27,977 bases of DNA from positions 1 to 27,977 of the forward strand of contig UQXK01000022.1 in the NCBI GenBank assembly GCA_900544985.1, written 5' to 3'. Numbering within the stretch: position 1 is the stretch's first letter; each line of letters opens with the position of its first letter. Under the pieces are notes generated by a model. It saw only the letters and a list, made by a program, of their open reading frames with translations. It was not told where the DNA came from and ran no database searches. Shown one piece after another: positions 1-6,075 of this stretch. This DNA comes from an uncultured Eubacteriales bacterium (lineage in GTDB: Bacteria > Bacillota > Clostridia > Oscillospirales > CAG-272). The position numbers and the translations under genes were made by a program.

Positions 1-490
1 TAAACCAGTTTTTGATACCCGCCACATCATTGTCGGTGCTGTTGGGGTCGATGGTGTCAAAGTGGTCGTTGATGGCAATATAGCGGACGCTGTATTTTGG
101 AAAAGTGAAGTTGATATACAGCCCGGTCAACGAGGAATTACGCCCAAGTCGGGAAAGGTCTTTCGTCAGCACTACTACTACTTTTCCCGCTTCGATTTCA
201 GACAGCATTTGCTGAAAGCCGGGGCGGTCATAGTTGGTGCCGCTGTACCCGTCATCTACGAAAAAGGTCGGGTTGGGAAAGCGGTGTTCTTTGGCGTAGC
301 GGAGCAGGATGTCTTTCTGATTGGTGATGGAATTGCTATCGCCCTCGTTGGCGTCCTCCTGCGAAAGTCGGCAGTATAATGCGGTGATTTTTTCAGTTGC
401 CCGTAACATTTCTGTTTCCTCCTTTAATGGGGCAACTGCCAGTACAGGATTGGTTGGTTCTATTGTACCAAGATTTTGTGAATTTGTCAT
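1..490 (-). CDS. Large serine recombinase (TndX/TnpX type), N-terminal part, cut by window edge
   Basis: This is the integrase/excisionase of the mobile element; it would cut and rejoin att sites through a serine-DNA link. The open frame runs from ATG at 490 off the left edge, so only about 163 residues are visible. The resolvase catalytic domain is clear: YCRLSQED carries the nucleophilic serine, followed by a DDGYSGTNYDRPGFQ block and TKDLSRLGRN with the conserved arginines. The C-terminal recombinase and zinc-ribbon domains must lie left of the window. Two starts are possible. ATG 490 overlaps the stop of the upstream gene as ATGA and has GGAGG 7 nt before it. An in-frame ATG at 409 also has a perfect AAAGGAGG 8 nt upstream and gives the usual short N-terminus before the catalytic domain. 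The frame was translated by hand from the minus strand. Family assignment is secure; the exact start is not. Confidence 0.9.
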   Translation of the reverse strand, partial: MTNSQNLGTIEPTNPVLAVAPLKEETEMLRATEKITALYCRLSQEDANEGDSNSITNQKDILLRYAKEHRFPNPTFFVDDGYSGTNYDRPGFQQMLSEIEAGKVVVVLTKDLSRLGRNSSLTGLYINFTFPKYSVRYIAINDHFDTIDPNSTDNDVAGIKNWF

Positions 491-849
491 TCCTGTTCCT
501 CCTTCTTTTCTGTAAACTTTTCGCCCATAATGCGCTCCATTTTCTTGTCAAGCGTTTCCGTTCCGTCATAGCTGCCTGTGACGGTGTAGAGTGTGCCACC
601 GATCTCCTTTTGCAAGGTGAATTCCGGCAGCCAGAAAGCGGAAAGATTTTTCACGCAGAGATGCCCGTCCTCGTTAAAGTAGCAGTTGTGGCGTACATGG
701 TCGGGCGGTAGGGGCTGCGGTTTGAGATAGGGGTCAGAGCAGGAGAAATAATATTCTGTCAGCTCATCGTGGTCGGCTTCTTCCCATAGCCGGATTTCCT
801 CTAACAGCTCCGGGTCGATTTCATGTTCAAACTCTTTGTTCTTGTTCAT
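487..849 (-). CDS. TnpW-like transposon-encoded protein, 120 aa
   Basis: This is a small acidic protein of unknown biochemical role. The C-terminal half (about residues 78-110) has the pattern EIGGTLYTVTGSYDGTETL followed by DKKMERIM. That resembles the short TnpW family encoded next to serine recombinases in Tn4451-like elements. The N-terminal 70 residues, rich in Glu/Asp with a single HNCYF motif, are extra compared with the shortest family members. The start at 849 was chosen because AAAGGAAACC lies just upstream and because the longer frame would run into the relaxase gene. It sits 23 nt after mobA and its TGA overlaps the recombinase ATG, so it is very probably co-transcribed and translationally coupled with both. 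A role in recombination control is inferred from position only. Confidence 0.7.
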   Translation of the reverse strand: MNKNKEFEHEIDPELLEEIRLWEEADHDELTEYYFSCSDPYLKPQPLPPDHVRHNCYFNEDGHLCVKNLSAFWLPEFTLQKEIGGTLYTVTGSYDGTETLDKKMERIMGEKFTEKKEEQE

Positions 850-872
850 GGTGGTTTCCTTTCTCCGATGGC

Positions 873-2366
873 TCATCGGTCTATATTGTGATTTCTGGTT
901 TTGCTCTGCTGCGGTGCGTCCTCTTTCAGCGCAATATCCACATAGCGGTGGATTTTTTGCAGATCGGAAACGACTTCCCGCTGTGCTTTCAGCTTGGCGC
1001 ACTCCGCTTCGTTCTCGGCGGTCAGCTTAGCAAGCTCGGTCTGCCACGCTTTAGGGGTCAGTTTCATATCCGGCAAGTTCGCCCGCAGATAACGGTTAGC
1101 CGCTTCCCATATCGTGAGGTCGGCTCGATGCGTTTCTGCAAACTTTTCCTGCTTGCCTTTCCAACGGATTTGCTTGTATTCATCATGGACGGGCTTTGTC
1201 TTTTGGAAGTTCTGCGCCTGCTCAATCAGCTTTTGTAGCTGCTTAATTCTCGCTTCCCTCGGCTTCATAGCACCACGGATTTCGCTTGCCTTGTCGCTGA
1301 CAGAGGACAGGGCAGCGTCCAATTCCTCCGGAGTGAAGATACCTTTTTCCGCAAGAAGATTGACCGCTTTGGAAATGGCTTTGAGTTCATCGGCGGTGTG
1401 CTGTTGCTGCCAACTCTGCGAATACTTCCTGCCCTTTGCTTTCTGAATATCCAGATAGCGGAACAGCAGCGTTGACAGGTCGGGAGATTTCGGCTGTTGC
1501 GGCTCGGCTCGCAAGGCTTCCTTTGCCTTGAAAATCTCGGACAGCCATTCTTTCAGCTTGCCGATCTGCGCCCGGATTTCACGGAGCATACGATTAGCCG
1601 CCTTGATACTGCGGTTGAGTTCGCCACGCTCGGTAACGATGCCTTTCTTCTCCATCTGTGATGCCGCCACGCCGATGTGAACAGTCGGGATTTGCTCAAT
1701 GCCCTGCCGTTCATAGCTGCGGTGGTCGATGCGTTCCGGGCGGTTACTCTGCTCCAAAAAACTGTTGGCAAGGTTAGCCCACGCCTTGCGCCAGACCTCG
1801 GCGTTGTCGTGGCTGTTCCAGTCCACAAGGTCAACTTTTCGTGTCTTGTATCTGCCGCTTGCAAGACGGATGCGCTCGCCGTTTTCATCAAGCACATATT
1901 CCTTTTTGGATTTCGGAAGCCACTTGCCCTGCTCGTCCATCGGGCGCATCGTCAAGAGGATATGGGCGTGGGGATTGCCGCTGCCTGTGTCGTGGATATT
2001 GAAGTCGGCGCACATTCCTTTGGAAACAAATTGAGAGGAACAGTATTCACGGACAAGCCGTAACTGTTCCTCTCTGGATAACTCTATGGGCAGGGCAACT
2101 TCCAACTCTCTTGCCAGTTGGGAATTGCCCGCCTTTTCGATTTCCTCCACGCTGTTCCATAGCGTTCCCCGGTCTTTGAAGCATAGTGGAGCATTGGGTG
2201 GCAGCAGGATTTCGGAATGGACGATGCCGCCTTTCTTGGTGTAGTCGTGGGTTATGCCGTCCCACTCGTTTGTGATTTTCTCGCCGCTTCGGTAGGCAGC
2301 TGCTGCGACTGCGGATTTACCGCTGCCACGGCTGACGATCTTAATGCTGCAATGGTAAATTGCGAT
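873..2366 (-). CDS. mobA: MobA/MobL family relaxase, apparent ATC start
   Basis: The relaxase nicks oriT and leads the single strand into a recipient during mobilization. The hand translation from 2366 begins with AIYHCSIKIVSRGSGKSAVA and AAAYRSGEKI, the typical N-terminal relaxase block. The metal-binding histidine motif follows (IHDTGSGNPHAHILLTMRP, around residue 130). The last 250 residues are helical and charged, typical of the family's accessory tail. Full length is about 497 aa. There is no ATG, GTG or TTG between the in-frame TAA just upstream and a GTG at 2150, which would delete the catalytic N-terminus. The codon aligned with the family's start methionine is ATC (2366-2364), with GGGAGG 7 nt before it. 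The gene reads away from the oriT immediately upstream. A 6-bp hairpin overlaps its stop. Confidence 0.85.
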   Translation of the reverse strand: MAIYHCSIKIVSRGSGKSAVAAAAYRSGEKITNEWDGITHDYTKKGGIVHSEILLPPNAPLCFKDRGTLWNSVEEIEKAGNSQLARELEVALPIELSREEQLRLVREYCSSQFVSKGMCADFNIHDTGSGNPHAHILLTMRPMDEQGKWLPKSKKEYVLDENGERIRLASGRYKTRKVDLVDWNSHDNAEVWRKAWANLANSFLEQSNRPERIDHRSYERQGIEQIPTVHIGVAASQMEKKGIVTERGELNRSIKAANRMLREIRAQIGKLKEWLSEIFKAKEALRAEPQQPKSPDLSTLLFRYLDIQKAKGRKYSQSWQQQHTADELKAISKAVNLLAEKGIFTPEELDAALSSVSDKASEIRGAMKPREARIKQLQKLIEQAQNFQKTKPVHDEYKQIRWKGKQEKFAETHRADLTIWEAANRYLRANLPDMKLTPKAWQTELAKLTAENEAECAKLKAQREVVSDLQKIHRYVDIALKEDAPQQSKTRNHNIDR

Positions 2367-2413
2367 AGTACCACCTCCCGGTTTCGGTTATTCAGACTTG
2401 TGGAAAGTAAATA

Positions 2414-2611
2414 GCTTGCGAAGCAAGGTGTTCGCTTTCCGCAAGTGCGCTAAAGGGTAGACAGCGTAAGCTGTCGCAGGGAAAATGCAGTTTTCCCTGT
2501 GCGGCGCAAGCCGCCAATGTGGGAGTGTGGATTTCCCACGCTCCCACAAAGCCCTCGGCAGAGCGCACGACACCCGACAGGGTGTATAAGTGCGCCCTTG
2601 TAAACAAGGGT
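2414..2611 (+). other. oriT: Origin of transfer (oriT): hairpin array with IncQ-like nick sequence
   Basis: The 245-bp gap between mobA and the DUF3847 gene has no gene and holds a run of inverted repeats: a GCGAAGC mini-hairpin (2418-2424), stems at 2461-2474, 2477-2499, 2501-2514 and 2519-2547, then CACCC/GGGTG at 2571-2584 and CCCTTG/CAAGGG at 2595-2610. Right after the CACCC hairpin comes TAAGTGCGCCCT (2587-2598), which matches the nick-region consensus known from IncQ-type and pSK41/pGO1-type oriT sites. A hairpin followed within a few bases by this core is the standard layout. Nicking is therefore expected on the plus strand near 2598. The adjacent relaxase gene supports the call; the exact nick is inferred from the known consensus. 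Confidence 0.85.
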
Positions 2612-2612
2612 A

Positions 2613-2909
2613 TTATTCCGTAACCCCTCCCTCGGCTCGTTTTTTCAAAAATGCTTTTGCTTCCTCGCTGTGTACTGCGTGGTAAAGGTAGTCTTTCGCT
2701 TCCTCGTCCGTCATGGCGATCAACTCCGGCACGATGCTTTCCAGATAGCCGCCACGGGCGCAAAGGCGGTGCGTTCTGATGCGGCGTTCCTCTACGAACA
2801 ACTTCCGTGTCAGCACTTTCTCCCGGTTTTGATACTGTCGTAGCTGCTTTTGTGCAAGCTCCAATTCGGCGTTACATTCTGCAAGGGTGGTCGGTTGTTT
2901 TCTCGGCAT
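2613..2909 (-). CDS. DUF3847-type mobile element protein, 98 aa
   Basis: This is a short, charged, mostly helical protein. The N-terminus (LAECNAELELAQKQLRQYQ, residues 8-26) is coiled-coil-like, followed by RKLFVEERRIRTHRLCARGG and a C-terminal TDEEAKDYL segment. This pattern matches DUF3847 proteins commonly found beside relaxase genes in Firmicutes conjugative elements. AGGAGG lies 8 nt before the ATG, so the start is firm. It lies directly next to oriT, the position taken by MobC-like relaxase accessory proteins in other elements. A role as an oriT accessory protein is plausible but is inferred from position and coiled-coil character only. Confidence 0.75.
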   Translation of the reverse strand: MPRKQPTTLAECNAELELAQKQLRQYQNREKVLTRKLFVEERRIRTHRLCARGGYLESIVPELIAMTDEEAKDYLYHAVHSEEAKAFLKKRAEGGVTE

Positions 2910-2938
2910 ATCGTTCCTCCTATGATTTTGTTTTGGAT

Positions 2939-2976
2939 ATGAAAAGACCGCCTACCTTTTTACGGTAGACGGTCTG
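2939..2976 (-). terminator. Rho-independent terminator after the restriction cassette
   Basis: On the minus strand a 12-bp stem AGACCGTCTACC / GGTAGGCGGTCT, closed by one T-G wobble, surrounds a GTAAAAA loop and is followed by TTTTC. The wobble pairs only on the minus strand, which gives the direction. It lies 10 nt past the zinc-ribbon stop and closes the restriction-modification operon. Confidence 0.75.
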
Positions 2977-2985
2977 TCATTCGTT

Positions 2986-3165
2986 TTATCGGCAATCTTT
3001 ACACCAAGACTGGTTTCTGACTTGCCCATTTTCGCCTTTTTTCATTTTTCTATAACCAAAGTCGCTCAACGGTTTTTCTTTGCCACAGTGAGGACAAATA
3101 CGAGTAGGCTCGCTACCGTTGTATCCACTTGATTGAATAATTGGTCTTTGCTTATTGTCTGCCAT
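2986..3165 (-). CDS. 59-aa zinc-ribbon protein in the restriction-modification operon
   Basis: The protein has two CxxC pairs: ICPHCGKEKPLSDFGYRK (Cys24 and Cys27) and SWCKDCR (Cys55 and Cys58, the latter next to the last residue). This four-cysteine knuckle looks like the N-terminal zinc-binding part of phage-type HNH endonucleases, but the chain stops exactly where such proteins would continue. The start at ATG 3165 is chosen because AAAAGGAGG sits 9 nt upstream; a TTG at 3207 in the same frame lacks a better site. It follows the endonuclease gene after 28 nt and precedes the operon terminator, so it is the third gene of the cassette. Function is unknown: a DNA-binding accessory, a control protein or a truncated nuclease are all possible. 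Confidence 0.65.
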   Translation of the reverse strand: MADNKQRPIIQSSGYNGSEPTRICPHCGKEKPLSDFGYRKMKKGENGQVRNQSWCKDCR

Positions 3166-3193
3166 GCTTTCCACCCTCCTTTTCAGCGGAGAG

Positions 3194-4465
3194 TTATTCT
3201 TCAACAATTCCCAAAATCCAGTTTATCCAACCTATGACTGTGGAAGAACGCCGCAAATATGTGCTGTCAGCTTCAACATGATATAGGCTTGAGTTCTTCA
3301 TAATTTGGATGATGGTTTGTTTATCCGGCATTTCTCCGCATTGTAGATGTAGTTTTAAGGTTTCGTTGAATACCTTGTGCATCAATATCTGTGTCACAAG
3401 AGCAAGTTGGCGTTCCTTGTACTCCAACCCCATTATATGATGTCCACGGGCAGACAACTGGAAAAGAATGTTCCCATCTTCGTCATGCCCTTTGTCGATA
3501 AGCCCAAGGTATCGTCCTGCATCAGTATAATAATTTGTCTGCCGCTCATCAAATGCGTATTCCGATGTTATATCTTGCTTTGTCATCGGTTTCTCATTTA
3601 ACAACTCGATAAGGTTTACTATCCGGGACATACGGTCAGCTTGGGGAAATGAAATTTCAGGCTCAGTTACCAACGGAACAGTTGTCAAAAGGTTTTCAAT
3701 ATCTGACAAGCAGATTTCAGTTGCGATCACATAATTCTTCTGCTTTACCAGTCTAAGCGAATTATAGTTTTGAGGATCGTCAAACTGATATTGATACAAG
3801 TTAAACATACCGTTTGAAAAGATAAGGAACACAGGCTTGACCGGCTTGGTTACTCGGCTACTCCATACACGGAAAGGGTAGTAGAGCTGCCTTACAAGAA
3901 AATCATCAGACAAGTCTCGTTTCGCTTCAAAAAGAGAAAGATAGTTAATTCCCTCGTATGCGGCATCAATCTCTATTTGAGAATTTGATACAGCGACATA
4001 TTTAGTGCCGGTGTCTGTTTCAATATTAAAGCCAAAACCGCCGGAACTCATGCGACCGCTTACTGTTGACACGAGAGCATCATCTTCCAAAAAATCACTC
4101 AATATGCCACAAGCATTTGCACAATTCAAAGCAATGGCTTCGCTCACAAGAAACTGCGGCATTAGGCTTTGGATATGAGCAGGAATTGAAATTCTCTGTG
4201 CATCAGCAACAGGGGGTTCAAATTCTTTATATGCAGAGAATGATGAAATAACATAATCGCCACGAGTGATAGGCAAGATCGCTAATCCGTTGTCTGCAAA
4301 AACAGATGGGAGATTAACTTTGTGGTCAAACTTAGTCATTAGCCTCGGCTCACGAAATTCTTTGATTTGGTTTGCCGATATTACAAATTGACCACTCCTT
4401 TGGATTTCATCAAGAATATCGTACTTGTCAAAGAGGGCTTGCCAAGCAGTATCATTCAGTCCCAT
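3194..4465 (-). CDS. Type II restriction endonuclease, PD-(D/E)XK fold
   Basis: This 423-aa protein is encoded directly after an adenine methylase, so it is most likely the cognate endonuclease. A PD-(D/E)XK-like active site is visible around residues 165-185: QIEIDAAYEG followed by LSLFEAKRDLSDDF (acidic residue, then E-A-K). The flanking RQLYYPFRVW helix fits restriction enzymes of this kind. The C-terminal 140 residues (about 280-423) look like a winged helix, with LIELLNEKPMTKQDITSEY followed by a tyrosine-rich segment. The ATG at 4465 overlaps the methylase end by 14 nt; a GGAGGTG lies about 14 nt upstream inside the methylase gene. The cut sequence cannot be read from the protein. Base composition is AT-richer than the neighbouring element genes. 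Confidence 0.8.
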   Translation of the reverse strand: MGLNDTAWQALFDKYDILDEIQRSGQFVISANQIKEFREPRLMTKFDHKVNLPSVFADNGLAILPITRGDYVISSFSAYKEFEPPVADAQRISIPAHIQSLMPQFLVSEAIALNCANACGILSDFLEDDALVSTVSGRMSSGGFGFNIETDTGTKYVAVSNSQIEIDAAYEGINYLSLFEAKRDLSDDFLVRQLYYPFRVWSSRVTKPVKPVFLIFSNGMFNLYQYQFDDPQNYNSLRLVKQKNYVIATEICLSDIENLLTTVPLVTEPEISFPQADRMSRIVNLIELLNEKPMTKQDITSEYAFDERQTNYYTDAGRYLGLIDKGHDEDGNILFQLSARGHHIMGLEYKERQLALVTQILMHKVFNETLKLHLQCGEMPDKQTIIQIMKNSSLYHVEADSTYLRRSSTVIGWINWILGIVEE

Positions 4466-5294
4466 AATTTCTGATTAGCACCTCCTCTATTGCCCCTCGC
4501 TTGCTTGCATCTGCGTTGATTGCTCGCTTTGCCTTTACGATTGTAATATCGTAATCCTTATACAAATCCTTGATAAAATCGGTGGCTGAGTTAGAAAGCA
4601 TGAATTTTACTCCACGCTTCGTCAGCTCATCACAGCACTGCTTCAATCTAATCTGCTCATTTCGGTCAAAGCCGCCCTTGTTATAACCTGTGAAACTTGC
4701 TGTATCTGAAACAGGATCGTATGGGGGATCAAGATATACAAAACCGCCTTTATTTACTCGTTTCAAAGTTTCAGCAAAATCCTCACTATAAAATGTGATA
4801 TTGCTTGATGCAAAATATTTGCTAACAGCCCGAAGAACAGGCTCATTAACTATATTGGGGTTTTTGTAGTGACCAAACGGAGAATTAAACTCACCAGAAG
4901 AATTAACCCGGAAAAGCCCATTGAAACAAGTTTTGTTAAGATAGATCAATCTGGAAGCTCGCTCAACCTTCGTCATCGCTTGGTATGCTTCCTTATCTCT
5001 ATCCATATCTCGCAGTGCATAAAAATACTCTGAAGTGTTTTCATGTTTTTTCAAATCTTCAAGCAGAGATTCGAGGTCATCACGAATTGTTTCGTAAACA
5101 GCTACCAAATCCCCGTTTAAGTCATTGACGATAGCTTTAGATGGCTGAATGGAAAAAAGAACAGCACCGCCACCTAAAAATGGCTCACAATAAGAAGCGA
5201 TCCGCTTTGGAAGCAAAGGCGTAATCTCATCTAAAAGCTGGCGTTTTCCGCCAACCCATTTAACAACTGGGGCAACCAGTTTGTTTTTTGCCAT
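4452..5294 (-). CDS. Dam-like DNA adenine methyltransferase (D12 class)
   Basis: It transfers a methyl group from S-adenosylmethionine to N6 of adenine and protects the host from the partner endonuclease. Family motifs are in order: VVKWVGGKRQLL (residues 10-21), the SAM-binding EPFLGGGAVLF (37-47), LNKTCFNGLFRVN (119-131, a target-recognition block shared with DpnM/Dam/EcoRV methylases), and the catalytic DPPY (189-192). Length (280 aa) is normal and no motif is broken. ATG 5294 is preferred over GTG 5300 because AAGGAGGT ends 6 nt before it. The gene is first in the operon, before the endonuclease, so methylation would precede cutting. GATC recognition is possible but GATATC-type relatives share the same motifs. 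Confidence 0.9.
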   Translation of the reverse strand: MAKNKLVAPVVKWVGGKRQLLDEITPLLPKRIASYCEPFLGGGAVLFSIQPSKAIVNDLNGDLVAVYETIRDDLESLLEDLKKHENTSEYFYALRDMDRDKEAYQAMTKVERASRLIYLNKTCFNGLFRVNSSGEFNSPFGHYKNPNIVNEPVLRAVSKYFASSNITFYSEDFAETLKRVNKGGFVYLDPPYDPVSDTASFTGYNKGGFDRNEQIRLKQCCDELTKRGVKFMLSNSATDFIKDLYKDYDITIVKAKRAINADASKRGAIEEVLIRNYGTE

Positions 5295-5326
5295 TACCAC
5301 ACCTCCTTACAGATCTTTTCATAGTA

Positions 5327-5355
5327 ATTATAGCAAAACAGTCTCATTTTTTCAA
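5327..5355 (-). promoter_or_regulatory. Sigma-A promoter of the restriction-modification operon
   Basis: On the minus strand TTGAAA (5355-5350), a 17-bp spacer and TATAAT (5332-5327) with an extended TGC in front form a near-consensus promoter. The -35 box overlaps the stop codon of the 99-aa gene. A GATC site lies at 5312-5315, between the promoter and the methylase ribosome binding site. Confidence 0.85.
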
Positions 5356-5651
5356 TCACCTTGCTGCATAAAATTTGTAACTTTTTTTGCATAGTCACTC
5401 GCCGCCCGTCGGCGTTCCTCGCTGTACGGTGCGGTCAGACGGAAAGACAATCGCCCCTTTTCAATCTCAAACGCCTTGTAGCCTGTTTCGCTATCCTCGT
5501 CCGTCATAGTGCAATGGTCGGGGTACCGCTCCGCATAGGCGGTCAGCCGCTTCTTCAAGTCGGTGTTGTGGGTGTAGACGGTGATCCTGCTCTTGGTTTC
5601 ATCAAAAAAGATTTCTGTGGTTTTCTGCCGCTTGGTAAGTCCTGTTCGCAT
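5352..5651 (-). CDS. Conserved mobile-element protein, 99 aa, unknown function
   Basis: The chain starts MRTGLTKRQKTTEIFFDE, continues with a beta-rich ITVYTHNTDLKKRL segment, TMTDEDSETGYKAFEIEKG and a C-terminal RLTAPYSEERRRAASDYAK helix. I recognise the pattern as a small protein repeatedly found in gut Clostridia conjugative elements, but no function is known to me. AAAGGAG lies 5 nt before the ATG. No cysteines, signal peptide or membrane segment are predicted apart from one Cys in the middle. It belongs to the element backbone; the restriction-modification cassette begins exactly at its 3' end. Confidence 0.7.
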   Translation of the reverse strand: MRTGLTKRQKTTEIFFDETKSRITVYTHNTDLKKRLTAYAERYPDHCTMTDEDSETGYKAFEIEKGRLSFRLTAPYSEERRRAASDYAKKVTNFMQQGD

Positions 5652-5700
5652 TTTAACTCCTTTCTGCGCCCCTGTTACGCAGTAGGGGCATTTTTCGGGT

Positions 5701-5820
5701 GTTTTTCCCGGCTCTTGACTTGGGAAAAACGGCGATTTTCAAATAGAAACTGCTCGGACAGGGAGTAGTGCGTCCGGGCAGTCGTTATTGGCTGTTTTCT
5801 GTTTTTCTCGGCTCTTGACT
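5701..5820. repeat. 20-bp direct repeat, 19 of 20 identical, copies exactly 100 bp apart
   Basis: Bases 5701-5720 and 5801-5820 differ at one position (GTTTTTCCCGG versus GTTTTTCTCGG, then CTCTTGACT in both). The right copy codes for the end of the HTH protein; the left copy is intergenic and also begins a perfect 9-bp inverted repeat (GTTTTTCCC at 5701-5709, GGGAAAAAC at 5722-5730). Further stem-loops lie in the same gap at 5668-5689 and 5749-5782. Confidence 0.7.
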
Positions 5821-6009
5821 GTTGGTGTGTTTTTTCAGCCAGAGCAATAAATCCTGCTTTATGACCAGCTTCCTCCCGCCGATTTTCAGCGTGGGGAAAT
5901 CGTCTGCGTTCAGCAGATTGTAAGCCCCGGCTTTGGATAGGTGCAACGCTTCGGCAAGCTGCTTTGCGTTCAGCACATCGGGTAGATTTGCAAACGGCTC
6001 TTTGCTCAT
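5785..6009 (-). CDS. Small HTH DNA-binding protein (excisionase-like), 74 aa
   Basis: The protein contains a MerR/Xis-like winged helix: VLNAKQLAEALHLSKAGAYN (residues 12-31) is the helix-turn-helix, followed by the wing FPTLKIGGRKLVIKQDLLLW. Such proteins act as recombination directionality factors or regulators in mobile elements. ATG 6009 is chosen because AAAGGAG lies 5 nt upstream and because a longer frame would read through the terminator hairpin at 6035-6061. It lies between the sigma-like regulator and the 99-aa protein. Whether it is a true excisionase or a transcription regulator cannot be told from sequence. Confidence 0.8.
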   Translation of the reverse strand: MSKEPFANLPDVLNAKQLAEALHLSKAGAYNLLNADDFPTLKIGGRKLVIKQDLLLWLKKHTNSQEPRKTENSQ

Positions 6010-6028
6010 TGATACTCCTTTCCCACAC

Positions 6029-6061
6029 GAAAAACAGCAGCCACCTTTCGGGTGACTGCTG
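6029..6061 (-). terminator. Terminator between sigma-like gene and HTH gene
   Basis: On the minus strand CAGCAGTCACC / GGTGGCTGCTG forms an 11-bp stem with one T-G wobble and loop CGAAA, followed by TTTTTC. It lies 14 nt after the sigma-like stop, so reading into the HTH gene needs read-through or regulation. Confidence 0.75.
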
Positions 6062-6075
6062 CCGTTCTGCGTCAT

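Noticed and set aside
2392..2763. Open frames across the oriT hairpins
   Set aside because: They pass through inverted repeats and overlap the DUF3847 gene in another frame; the non-coding oriT explanation fits better.
5668..5689. Plus-strand terminator (GCCCCT/AGGGGC with TTTTT)
   Set aside because: No plus-strand gene is known upstream of it, so a terminator function has no target here; kept only as a stem-loop in the repeat entry.
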